NCBI GenBank assembly: GCA_009192285.1
Contig: WBVU01000021.1
Location: 402,995 to 466,994, forward strand
Direction: 5' to 3'
Source: Morchella semilibera
Taxonomy: Eukaryota > Ascomycota > Pezizomycetes > Pezizales > Morchellaceae
Length of the DNA stretch: 64,000 nucleotides
Shown here: in pieces, positions 1-9,322 of the stretch
How the letters are laid out: the number at the start of each line of letters is the position of its first letter
How positions within the stretch are numbered: position 1 is the first letter of the stretch
The notes under the pieces: model-generated
What the model was told of the DNA's origin: nothing
Database searches by the model: none
Seen by the model: only the letters and a program-made list of their open reading frames with translations
Program-made: the position numbers and the translations under genes

Positions 1-349
1 ATTGTCCTGGTACGACGGCGCGATGGAAGAGTGACGTACGCCCAGAAGCGGGGTTCGGTTATAACTCGGCAACCACTACCACACCTTATGAGTGGACCCT
101 TGGTTACCCCACCTCGTAGAAAGTCGGAGCAGTAGCGGGGGCATTGCGGGAGATTTGCTATTGGAGGAGTTAGCGGGTTTAAGGGGGGTCTTTTATGTAT
201 AAATAGCTAGTAGGATTCCCGTAGTCTTAGGGGAATTATCATCCTCTCAAGCGAACGGAATCCGGTCTACAATATTACAAGTTTAAAAGCTACAGAACTA
301 TCGCTTAGCATTAGCCATATCTTAGTGACTTCTGAGATATCCCTTTACA
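1..349 (+). repeat. 5' LTR (partial)
   Basis: This matches 7227-7574 almost base for base. It contains a TATA box (TATAAATA at 198-205), the likely promoter of the element's RNA. Its 5' end is lost at the window border. Confidence 0.93.
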
Positions 350-854
350 CTATATTGTACCTTATCCGGTCGCATACCCTATGACTGTGGAGAGAGCCAT
401 CTATTGGTACCTCCGCCTCCACGTCGCAATCAGAGAAAACCTTTGGACTCTCTGTCCAACTCTGCTCCTACTATAAGCGAGCCTACTACTTTCTCGAGAC
501 AACACTTCGATTACCTTGTGTGATTGCTAGGTACGGATAGTACACGGGCACTCGGTATAAGAAGTAGTAATCAAGAGGATTAGTACATGCTTCGCTTCCC
601 CTGTGAAACCTCCTTTCTCGTTCCTTGAGGCAGCGCAGAACACCTCTACTGCGGTTACCTCCAACACCAAGGCTTCTTCTCAGAAGCTCGCACCATCGCC
701 ACCTTCAAGGAGAGTATCCTTGAGCCCAACTCCATCCCCTCCATCCTCATCACGCTTCGCCAAAACTCCCACGGCTTAGCGCACTCAGTACCTTGGTTCA
801 CTCCTCTACCTTGGTGCATCAACACCCCCGACTTACCCATCGAATTCTTCAAAA
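350..854 (+). other. LTR element leader, non-coding
   Basis: This stretch lies between the left LTR and the first long frame of the retroelement. It should hold the primer-binding site and packaging leader, but I could not assign a primer tRNA to the sequence just after the LTR. No coding frame is supported. Confidence 0.5.
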
Positions 855-1685
855 ATGTCCCTCCCACTAGCGTTGACCTCACAGGAAGACCACAACATGG
901 CGGAAGCTATCGTGGTCCGAGACAAGGACACCGCCATGGCCCAGGCCCATCCAACAATAGCCAGCAGGGCCAGAGACACCCCCGCCACAGAGCTATGGAA
1001 GCCAGCCCCCCTCAAAGCCAAAGCCCCGAAAAGGGTCCGCAAACGAGACCCGAAGAGAATTACACGCAGCTCCGCCAGCATGGACCTCAACCCCTTCGAG
1101 ACTCCAACCAGGCAAACCACTATTACAGTGAGGCGCTCTGGTTCGGATGGGGATATGAGCGACGCCAGCTACGCGAGCACCTCTTCCATCGGCGAGCAGT
1201 TCTACGAGCAAGAGACCCCACGACCCCTCAGGACCGAGGTACTCGTCCAGGGCATGAGAGGTCTCGCCGCTCAGACAGACTTGGCCCTTCAGGCAGAAGC
1301 TAGGGCAAGGGAGCACCAACACGGCCAGGTAGTCCAAGGCGGACAACAATTGGTGGGGGAATTACAAGGGAAGTTCCGGGAGGTAGAGGGGCAACAAGGG
1401 CAGATGACCACCGCCCTAGGTACTTTGGCTAACCAGTTCCAAGCCTATGCGGAGAATCAACAGGCAGCAACTGAGCTAAGATTCAGGCAAATGGCCCTCG
1501 AAAATGAGCAACAACGGCAACAAACCCAGGCGCTAGCAGCCTATATACAGGCTCAGCAAGCAGAGAAAAACCTGGAGCTACCCGAGGGGCTAGCGGCAAC
1601 TGTGACAGCAGCACAGGAAGGCCCACCCCCAATGCCACCTGCCCCCGTTGCCGACGCCATCCACATCAGCAAACTCAACTTGTGA
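855..1685 (+). CDS. LTR-element first ORF, gag-region protein (276 aa)
   Basis: This is the first long frame inside the Ty3/gypsy element, starting at an ATG in an AAAAATGTC context. The N-terminal third is basic and Ser/Thr/Pro-rich. The middle (about residues 130-245) is rich in Gln, Glu and Ala with regularly spaced Leu, as expected for a coiled coil that could multimerise. The C-terminus is Pro-rich. No capsid or zinc-knuckle motif is visible here; these are in the following frame. Its position before gag and on the same strand makes it part of the element, not a host gene. Whether it is the front part of Gag or an accessory protein cannot be decided from the sequence. Confidence 0.6.
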   Translation: MSLPLALTSQEDHNMAEAIVVRDKDTAMAQAHPTIASRARDTPATELWKPAPLKAKAPKRVRKRDPKRITRSSASMDLNPFETPTRQTTITVRRSGSDGDMSDASYASTSSIGEQFYEQETPRPLRTEVLVQGMRGLAAQTDLALQAEARAREHQHGQVVQGGQQLVGELQGKFREVEGQQGQMTTALGTLANQFQAYAENQQAATELRFRQMALENEQQRQQTQALAAYIQAQQAEKNLELPEGLAATVTAAQEGPPPMPPAPVADAIHISKLNL

Positions 1686-1785
1686 CTGGAGTCTCCCAGT
1701 AGTCTCCCGGGTCTCCCGAGAGTCTCCTGAGACTCCTCGATAATTTTTGAGTCTCCTGAGGCTCAGGAGACATCAGGAGACAAAT
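1683..1785. repeat. GTCTCC-rich repeats and palindrome inside the LTR element
   Basis: A cluster of AGTCTCC copies ends in a palindrome (GTCTCCTGAG facing CTCAGGAGAC) between the first two frames of the retroelement. It could fold into an RNA hairpin. Any role is unknown. Confidence 0.6.
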
Positions 1786-1797
1786 GAAGTCTTGCTG

Positions 1798-3165
1798 ATG
1801 CAGCCAGAATTAAGGAAAATGCTGAAAGAAGCCCTGAAAGCATTTAAAGGAAAGCAGCCACGGGTTGAGTCTGAGAAGGATTCCCCAGGAGAAGGAAGGG
1901 CACCGCTACCCTCACCCCCAGCCAACAGGAGGAGGAGTAAATCCCCGCCTCCACCCCCCAGAAGATCCTACGATAAACGTAGGAGGGAGGAGGAGCCTGT
2001 ACTGGAGAAGGGAGCGGTAGGAAATGGTGGAGGAAATGGTGGGGGAAGAGGAAGAAGAAGGCACAGGAGGGATGACAGTCCAAGCTCATCGGACTCATCC
2101 AGCTCCTCCGATGATAATAGGAGACCAAAGAGAAGACGGGACAGGCACCACCGACGAGCAGAGACGCAGTCACCGGTCCCCCGCAGCCATCGCAAGGGAG
2201 AAACCCCTAAGCAGGCCAAGATCCCCTTCTCTGGTAAACCCGACGAAGATGTCCGCCATTGGATCGATCGAATGGAGATCCTAATGGACCTCCAACCCCG
2301 AGTCACCTGGGATGATAAGACTCGAATCCTTTGGGCATCCTTGGAATTCACCGGGAGTGCAGCAAGCTTTTGGCGCAACTTTAAGGAAAGGCTTAGTGTA
2401 GAACCTAGGCTCGGTACTTGGGAACGGTTCAAGCAGGAACTTCGCATCCAGTATGGTAATCGCACAAGTCAAGAGCAGGCCAAACAGAAGATGGATAATC
2501 TCCGTCAAACTGGTCCTATCGATGATTACATCAATGAGATGCAAAATCTCGAGTGGGACGCTCGAGTAGGCCCAATCGTCATGAAATCCATGATTCTAAC
2601 AGGAATAAACTCCACGTTGGAACAGAGGCTATCCGCTGCGATTGAAGAACCATCTGAGTTCTCAGATTGGTTAGCATGGGTTCGAAGAGTGGGAAGAAAA
2701 GATGCTGAAGTCAGAGCCCGCCAGAAAATCCTGCGAGGAAGAGAACCAGCAAGACCCCAGGAAACTCAAGGACCCAAGCACCAAGAATCCAAACGCCAAC
2801 GACCCCGCCCCCGTAAAAAGGAGCGCAACGAGTCCCGTCCCCGTAAAAAGGAACGAGAGGACTCCCCACACAAACCTCGACCAGCTACTGGTAGCCTGGG
2901 AGCCACCCAAGCAGAAAAAGACCAATGGACGAAGGAAAATAAATGCCTCCGGTGCGGAAGAGAAGGTCATTGGACGAAGGAATGTTACTCGACCTCAAAA
3001 GTCAGAATGACAGGTGGGACGGAGAGATCAAGTGGGAAAAAGAGGAAACGAGAAGATAAGACTTCGAGGGCGAAGGAACCGGAAGGGGAGAATGAGAAAA
3101 GGCAGAAACTGGGACCTCAAGGCGAGGCATTTAGGGCCAGGATTACGGCACTCGGGGAAGATTAA
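1798..3165 (+). CDS. LTR-element Gag: capsid and CCHC nucleocapsid
   Basis: This is the structural protein of the retroelement, forming the virus-like particle and binding its RNA. The first in-frame ATG is at 1798; the frame is open a little further upstream without an ATG. The N-terminal part is highly basic with Ser/Asp runs. A capsid-like (retrotransposon gag) region follows, with W-x-x-F-K-x-E-L and DNLRQTGPIDDYINEM. Near residue 385 is one CCHC zinc knuckle (C-L-R-C-G-R-E-G-H-W-T-K-E-C). The tail is Lys/Arg-rich. It lies directly upstream of pol on the same strand, as usual for Ty3/gypsy elements. Confidence 0.88.
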   Translation: MQPELRKMLKEALKAFKGKQPRVESEKDSPGEGRAPLPSPPANRRRSKSPPPPPRRSYDKRRREEEPVLEKGAVGNGGGNGGGRGRRRHRRDDSPSSSDSSSSSDDNRRPKRRRDRHHRRAETQSPVPRSHRKGETPKQAKIPFSGKPDEDVRHWIDRMEILMDLQPRVTWDDKTRILWASLEFTGSAASFWRNFKERLSVEPRLGTWERFKQELRIQYGNRTSQEQAKQKMDNLRQTGPIDDYINEMQNLEWDARVGPIVMKSMILTGINSTLEQRLSAAIEEPSEFSDWLAWVRRVGRKDAEVRARQKILRGREPARPQETQGPKHQESKRQRPRPRKKERNESRPRKKEREDSPHKPRPATGSLGATQAEKDQWTKENKCLRCGREGHWTKECYSTSKVRMTGGTERSSGKKRKREDKTSRAKEPEGENEKRQKLGPQGEAFRARITALGED

Positions 3166-3540
3166 AATTGTTATATTTCTTATGGTTTTCTTTTGGGTTA
3201 TGAAAAATTAGTTATTAGGGCACGGGAATAAAAACTCTTTATAAAAACTATACTGCAAGAAAGCAATGGCCAATGCCAGAAACCAAGACTCGAGTCTAGA
3301 AGTTCGGAAATCAGAGGGGCCACACAGATAGCGGACAGTAGACGCACTGCGCACTGTTGACTTGCCATAACCCTGTGGAGAGACTGCCGATGCAAAGTAA
3401 GAACTCGTGATTAGGGCAAGGTATTCTTTGGGCATGACGTGTCAGAGCTACCCCGCACTTAGCTATATAAGAGACCTCACCCGCCGCAAGGAGAAGAATG
3501 TCAACCATCCTTCGTTATTTCTACTACAACCTATATTACA
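3166..3540 (+). promoter_or_regulatory. gag-pol spacer with TATA-like motif
   Basis: The 375-bp gap between the gag and pol frames has no long frame. It carries a clean TATATAAG at 3464-3471, about 77 bp before the pol ATG, followed by a pyrimidine-rich stretch. This is what a fungal core promoter looks like, but no function is shown; it may equally be a chance motif in an untranslated spacer. Confidence 0.3.
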
Positions 3541-6500
3541 ATGACTACCATCGCCCGAGAAACCCGCCTCGAGATAGAGATCTCTTGGCTCAATCCTAAA
3601 ACCAACAAACACTTCACCCACACTGTCCAAGCCTTGCTAGACAGCGGCACCGAGACATGGATCATGTCTTGGAACTGTGTTAAACAGGCCGACATTCCAG
3701 TTCAGACTCGCACCACAACCCTCCTCATTAAACAAGCTGATGGCTCACGTATGCCACACTCCGGTACTCATATTACCCAACCCCTCACACTCCGCATTGG
3801 TAACCACCTCGACAGGCTAGTCACCTGTGAAATAGGTACCTTTGCTGGGGAAGATCTCGTCATACCACATCGATGGCTCGAAGAGCATCAACCTACGATA
3901 CATTGGGGCCAGAATAAGGCTACCTTCAATAGTATCAAATGCCAGATTAAGGGTTGCATGATGACAGAAGGAGACATGTACGAAGAAGGTTGGCAAGAAA
4001 AGGTCGTTAGACTTCTACGACACATGCCTGAACCAGACATGCCCCTTGAGTCACACCCTTTCTGGGCAAGAAACACGGGAAGCGAGACCCTCGCTAGTGC
4101 TATCCCGGAAGAGTTCCAAGACTATGCAGATGTGTTCTCCCCTGAAGGAGCAGGACGCCTGCCGGAACATAGTGAGTGGGATCATACAATTCCTCTCTTG
4201 GACGGAAGCCAACCTCCGTGGGGTCCTATCTATGCATTGTCACCCCCGGAACAGAAAGCGTTGAGGGAATACCTGGACGAAATGTTAGCGGCAGGTAAGA
4301 TTGTCCCATCTTCCAGTCCAGCAGCGGCACCAATCCTCTTCGTCCCTAAACAAGACGGGTCACTACGGTTATGTGTCGACTACCGCGGGTTAAACTCCGT
4401 TACAGTCAAGAACCGGTACCCACTGCCTCTCATGACAGAGCTGGCAGACTCGACGAAGGGAGCTCTCTTCTTCACCAAGATCGATCTCAAGAACGGTTAC
4501 AACCTAGTAAGGATCACCGAGGGAGAAGAGTGGAAGACAGCTTTCCGGACCAAATACGGCCACTTCGAATATAGAGTAATGCCTTTCGGCTTGACAAATG
4601 CCCCGGCGACGTTCCAGGCAATGGTCAATACCATATTCAAGGACCTGTTAGATCAGGGCCTGGTGGTTTACTTGGATGATATCCTGATATATTCCAAGTC
4701 TAGAGAAGAGCATGTAGCTCTCGTGCGCAGGGTGCTGGAGCGGCTACGGCAAAACCACCTATTCGGCAACCTGAAAAAGACTGCTTGGTTCCAAACGGAG
4801 ATAGAATTCCTAGGATTCAAGCTATCAGGTAGCGGTACCCAGGTCTCACCCGAGAAGGTGAAGGCTATCACTGAGTGGTTGATACCCACAAAGGTGAAGG
4901 AGCTTCAATGCTTCCTGGGATTCGCCAACTTTCTAAGGCGGTTCATCTACGGGTATTCTGCGGTATGCAAGCCCATGACAGATCTCCTTAAGAAAAATGC
5001 TGTATGGAAGTGGGGCCGGGAGCAGCAGGATGCTTTTGAGGGGCTCAAGAAGCTATTTACCACCGCTCCTATCCTCCGACACTACGACGAACATCGCATG
5101 GCTGTCCTTGAAACAGATGCCAGCGACTGGGCAGAGGCTGCGGTCTTGTCACAGGTGTTCGAAGATGGCAAGTTACATCCGGTGGCTTACCACTCTCGCA
5201 AGTTCAACGAGGCCGAGGTCAACTATGAGATCTATGATAAAGAGATGCTCGCAATAGTTTCCGCCCTCCTGACTTGGAGACATTGGCTGGAAGGTACGGA
5301 CATACCTATCCAGATCTATTCTGATCACCAAAACCTTCAGTACTTCACCACGACCAAGAAGCTGTCAAGAAGACAGGCCCGTTGGGCAGAAAAGATAGCA
5401 CCTTTTCACTTCAAGATCCACTTCCGACCAGGCGACAAAAACGGGAAACCTGACGCATTGACCAGGCGCCCGGAGTACGCCATGGAAGGGGGAGTAGTTC
5501 GAGAGCAGCCAGTAAAAATGCTCCTCTCACCTGAACACTTCGCGGAAAGAAACCTCCTTCCCGGACATTTTGCCAGGAGGACACAAGCGGGAATAGAACC
5601 TCGTAAAGAAATCCTCTGCAATCCCTCATCGGAAGTGCGTTTAGTGGATCAGTGGGTACACATACCAGGAGTGGGAATGCCTGCGGCTCTGCAGAACTGG
5701 TATGAAGAAGAGGGTCGATGGACTCGTAGGATAGTTCCGGATGAACTCCCTGACAACGAAGATCCCGAGGACCTGTGGACCCGGCAGACTATCTTGCGGG
5801 AAGCTGCAACAGAGTGGGATCCCGATCAGAATACAGCGACTCATGAGGGACGCTGGGTAGTGCCTGGGCATGCAGTCAAGCAGGTCATAGAAGACCATCA
5901 CGACCGACCCACGGCAGGGCATCTAGGCAGAGATAAAACCTTGGAATTGATTGACAGGAACTACTGGTGGCCAGGAATGACCACGGATGTAGCCAAATAT
6001 GTCAGCACGTGCGATGTATGCCAAAGAGCCAAACAGCGACGACGACATATGTCTCTTCCACAGCCCCTAGAGTTAGCCACGACCCCTTGGTGCGACATCT
6101 CCATGGATTTTGTAGTGGAAATGCCCAAGGAGCGGTCAAGTTTCCGGAACGTCATGGTTGTAGTGGACCGCTTCAGTAAAATGGCGCACTTCATCCCAAT
6201 GACAGGAATCAACGCGGAGCAAACCGCACAAGCCTTCGTCAAAGACATCTGGCGCTTTCACGGACTCCCGCGATCAATAGTATCGGACCGAGGAACACAG
6301 TTCGTGTCAGCTTTCTGGACCGCGATCACAGAACGACTAGGGATTCGTAGAAGACTCTCGACCTCGTTCCATCCGCAGACAGATGGTCAGACGGAAAGGA
6401 CCAACCAGCATATGGAGTCCTACCTACGAGCGTTTACGGCCGGCACAGGTAAGAAGTGGAGAGACCTACTTCCTATCTGCGAGTACGCCTACAACAACGC

Positions 6501-7089
6501 CAAACACTCCTCTACCGGGCAGTCACCATTCTACTGCAATTATGGGTTTCACCCACGCTCAGACTGGCCTACGGAGGTGGAGATTGCGCAGCTGGACGCC
6601 GAAGGGAACAACCACCTGGACGAAATTCTCGCCGCCCATGAACTGGCTCGAGTGACCTTGCAGCAGACGTACGATAAAATGGCGTCACGACCGGGTCCCG
6701 CAGCACAGCAGTTCGAACCAGGGCAGAAGGTCCTGCTAGACACAAGGAACCTCGGAGGATATAACAAGTGGTCAGATAAGTTCACCGGACCCTTCGAAGT
6801 ACTAGCCAAGATCGGCAACCGAGCGTACCGGCTAGACCTACCAGCGGACTGGAAGGTTCACAACGTGTTCCATGAGATGCTCCTGAGGCCCTATCGGGAA
6901 GATGCGGACCCCAACAGGAAGCAGAACCCGCGCAAACGGCTGGCAACCCCAGAGCCCCAAGAGGCGCTGGCTGACGAGAATGCCAAACCAGCTATAAGCA
7001 ACCGTCCTCGCACTCGGAGTCAAGTGACAGTAGCCCCGGAGTCCGGAGCACGGCAGACTAAGAGGCAGCGACGGTTGACAGAGCAATAA
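3541..7089 (+). CDS. LTR-element Pol polyprotein (PR-RT-RH-IN), 1182 aa
   Basis: This is the enzymatic polyprotein of the Ty3/gypsy element. The order of parts is: aspartic protease near residues 30-40 (A-L-L-D-S-G-T); reverse transcriptase at about 240-420, with the Y-L-D-D box; RNase H at about 510-640 (E-T-D-A-S); the integrase zinc domain at about 790-840, with the H-H-C-C pattern; the integrase DDE core at about 855-1010; and an integrase C-terminal region near 1080-1110 ending in V-F-H-E-M-L-L-R-P-Y. The basic tail has no recognisable chromodomain. The proteins are made for copying the element RNA into DNA and inserting it. The frame is open from end to end. Confidence 0.95.
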   Translation: MTTIARETRLEIEISWLNPKTNKHFTHTVQALLDSGTETWIMSWNCVKQADIPVQTRTTTLLIKQADGSRMPHSGTHITQPLTLRIGNHLDRLVTCEIGTFAGEDLVIPHRWLEEHQPTIHWGQNKATFNSIKCQIKGCMMTEGDMYEEGWQEKVVRLLRHMPEPDMPLESHPFWARNTGSETLASAIPEEFQDYADVFSPEGAGRLPEHSEWDHTIPLLDGSQPPWGPIYALSPPEQKALREYLDEMLAAGKIVPSSSPAAAPILFVPKQDGSLRLCVDYRGLNSVTVKNRYPLPLMTELADSTKGALFFTKIDLKNGYNLVRITEGEEWKTAFRTKYGHFEYRVMPFGLTNAPATFQAMVNTIFKDLLDQGLVVYLDDILIYSKSREEHVALVRRVLERLRQNHLFGNLKKTAWFQTEIEFLGFKLSGSGTQVSPEKVKAITEWLIPTKVKELQCFLGFANFLRRFIYGYSAVCKPMTDLLKKNAVWKWGREQQDAFEGLKKLFTTAPILRHYDEHRMAVLETDASDWAEAAVLSQVFEDGKLHPVAYHSRKFNEAEVNYEIYDKEMLAIVSALLTWRHWLEGTDIPIQIYSDHQNLQYFTTTKKLSRRQARWAEKIAPFHFKIHFRPGDKNGKPDALTRRPEYAMEGGVVREQPVKMLLSPEHFAERNLLPGHFARRTQAGIEPRKEILCNPSSEVRLVDQWVHIPGVGMPAALQNWYEEEGRWTRRIVPDELPDNEDPEDLWTRQTILREAATEWDPDQNTATHEGRWVVPGHAVKQVIEDHHDRPTAGHLGRDKTLELIDRNYWWPGMTTDVAKYVSTCDVCQRAKQRRRHMSLPQPLELATTPWCDISMDFVVEMPKERSSFRNVMVVVDRFSKMAHFIPMTGINAEQTAQAFVKDIWRFHGLPRSIVSDRGTQFVSAFWTAITERLGIRRRLSTSFHPQTDGQTERTNQHMESYLRAFTAGTGKKWRDLLPICEYAYNNAKHSSTGQSPFYCNYGFHPRSDWPTEVEIAQLDAEGNNHLDEILAAHELARVTLQQTYDKMASRPGPAAQQFEPGQKVLLDTRNLGGYNKWSDKFTGPFEVLAKIGNRAYRLDLPADWKVHNVFHEMLLRPYREDADPNRKQNPRKRLATPEPQEALADENAKPAISNRPRTRSQVTVAPESGARQTKRQRRLTEQ

Positions 7090-7182
7090 TCCCGATACCT
7101 TCCCTCATCATGGCTTTTCCCACAGGGTTTTTTCCATGGAAGGGTTTAACGGTCGAGGACGACGGCTTGGAAGGGGGAGTAG

Positions 7183-7574
7183 TGTTACAGGATTGCTGGG
7201 AAGTGCGGTACTGGTAGTACAATAGTATTGTCCTGGTACGACGGCGCGATGGAAGAGTGACGTACGCCCAGAAGCGGGGTTCGGTTATAACTCGGCAACC
7301 ACTACCACACCTTATGAGTGGACCCTTGGTTACCCCACCTCGTAGAAAGTCGGAGCAGTAGCGGGGGCATTGCGGGAGATTTGCTATTGGAGGAGTTAGC
7401 GGGTTTAAGGGGGGTCTTTTATGTATAAATAGCTAGTAGGATTCCCGTAGTCTTAGGGAATTATCATCCTCTCAAGCGAACGGAATCCGGTCTACAATAT
7501 TACAAGTTTAAAAGCTACAGAACTATCGCTTAGCATTAGCCATATCTTAGTGACTTCTGAGATATCCCTTTACA
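7183..7574 (+). repeat. 3' LTR (complete)
   Basis: This is the complete LTR, TGTTACAG to CCTTTACA, with TG..CA ends and a TATA box at 7424-7431. It is almost identical to 1-349. Confidence 0.95.
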
Positions 7575-8928
7575 GATCTCCAATGGTACGTCTTCACCTC
7601 ACCATCTACAACCTGGGACCTATTATGGTCACCCTCTTCACCCAGAACTTCCACCCCATGACTATATAACGATAGTCGCCTTTCTGTACTCCTCGCCCTT
7701 ATTTAATAGAGTGACCGCCGCGTCTGGTAAGCTTATTTTCCCGTATGACAAAGCACCAACAGTATCGCCAACCTTGCAGTTACCCCAGGAGATTCTTGAC
7801 TAAATGAGTATTATTATTAAGGTAGTGATCAACTCCCCTTTCACTCTAGGGTGGAGTCAAATTTCGCCAGGTACCAGTATCTAGACGGATTTGGATATGC
7901 TCTGCCATATAGTCTACTGGCACAAATAGGAGGATCAGCCAATCGAAGCCCGATTTCTTTAAACCAGTTAGACAAACTCTTTTCTCGATGTACAGCAACA
8001 GGTAGGTCATGGAACGCCCTGAGGTACAAACACCAAATGTCAGCGGCGTTTACTAAAACGGTCATTGATGTGTTCCATCGCTTATTACCCACCACTGTGC
8101 TTGGGGTGAAATTGTATTGTCCTAATTGCGCTAGCAACCATGCTATCACGAGAGACAATACGCAAGTACGGACCGGCAGTTAGGATATAGCGTCAGGATG
8201 TAGAATCAAATTCAAATTAGTGACCACTCATTCCTGCTTCCAGGAAACAGGTTTCGAAAGAGATTTGGCCGTCCTTCCGTTCCATACTAATTGAATATGG
8301 TACCGCTCACCATAAAGGTGACATAAACTGCACCGCGAATAGCTTTCCAACCAGACAAGATATCAAAGATCTATGAGATAATGTTGTAGGTATAGGTATA
8401 ATAAAGGTTTTAATCTTTCATATCTCTGATATCTTATCTGGTTGAAAGGTTATTAGCCATGCTATCCACCTATTTTGTATGTAAAAAGTACCAAGACTCT
8501 GTGAAGTGGAACAGTATTATGTCCTGGGCGCGTAGGAAGTGATTGGCTAGAATAAAGCAGCATTCAGCGAAGTCTCTAGCATTTCACAAGTAATTTCAAG
8601 ACTGATAATGTAGCAAACAGCTTACCCGGACATATTTCACAGCAAAAATTGAAGATCACATGACTTTCATGCATGAGAGGGATTTCGCAAATGTCTCACG
8701 CGCCCAGGACATACCCCTACACTGCAAAATTGTATTGTAGCCAAGATTTATTTAGTCTTCGGCTAGCCTGGCTGGAATCTAAAGCTCTCACTGGTTCATA
8801 AGCACACCGAGTGAGATACCAGCATGCCACCATATATAGATTTTTCCGGATGGGGAGGTCGATAAAAATGACATGAAATCACGCTTTTGATTCCTATTTC
8901 ATATCGCCACCTGACGAGCTCTTCAGAC
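7575..8928. other. Gene-free relic DNA with one inverted repeat
   Basis: No convincing gene was found. An imperfect inverted repeat (8338-8372 facing 8420-8454; core TCCAACCAGACAAGATATC against its diverged complement) forms a possible 117-bp hairpin, perhaps a decayed MITE. Confidence 0.5.
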
Positions 8929-9314
8929 TAGTGTTGGGCACAAGCCGAGCTAAGCTAGTTCGAGCTTTGGGCTCGAGCTTTAGGCTCGGACACGTCGAGC
9001 TCTCCTCCCCACGAGCCTAAAGCCAGCTCGAGCTAATACCGGAAAAGCTCGAGCTAAGGCTCGAACGATCTAACTTATTAGTAATGGGTTGATATTGGCA
9101 AGATTGTAAATATAGCATAAGAATAGTTCCTCTAAGAATCACCTGAAAATGAAATATATATCGATATGACTATTTTTAGCTACACCTTTGAGAGCTCGAG
9201 CCTAGGTTCGAGCTATATCCCAGAGCCCGGGTGCACCGAGCCTTTCTCCCCACAATCCGGGCCAGCTCGAACTTTAGGCCAGGCTCGTCTCGAACAGGCT
9301 CGTGCCCAACACTA
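8929..9314. mobile_element. hAT-type MITE with 8-bp target duplication
   Basis: This is a 386-bp non-coding element. The ends are perfect 13-bp inverted repeats, TAGTGTTGGGCAC at the left and GTGCCCAACACTA at the right. They are flanked by an identical 8-bp duplication, CTTCAGAC, at 8921-8928 and 9315-9322. An 8-bp duplication and TAG-type ends are hallmarks of the hAT superfamily. The interior is dense in CTCGAGC/GCTCGAG-like words in both orientations, giving extended imperfect arms. It has no transposase, so it would have moved with enzyme supplied in trans. A degenerate patch of similar words at about 9708-9790 may be another relic. Confidence 0.88.
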
Positions 9315-9322
9315 CTTCAGAC

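Larger units (their letters stand above)
1..7574 (+). mobile_element. Ty3/gypsy LTR retrotransposon, left LTR cut by window edge
   Basis: Two nearly identical direct repeats (1-349 and 7183-7574) flank a gag-like region with a CCHC zinc knuckle and a long pol frame. The pol order is protease, reverse transcriptase, RNase H, integrase, which places the element in Ty3/gypsy (Metaviridae) rather than copia. The right LTR starts TGTTACAG and ends CCTTTACA, so a full LTR is about 392 bp and roughly 44 bp of the left one lie outside the window. The LTRs differ by about one position over 348 bp, so the insertion is recent. The element looks nearly whole: pol is open throughout and at most one or two interruptions are possible in the gag half. 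No chromodomain is evident after the integrase. The target duplication cannot be tested because the left flank is missing. Confidence 0.95.

Noticed and set aside
7841-8183. Opposed frames of about 105-110 aa on both strands
   Set aside because: The two fully overlap and neither shows a motif; relic DNA between transposons.
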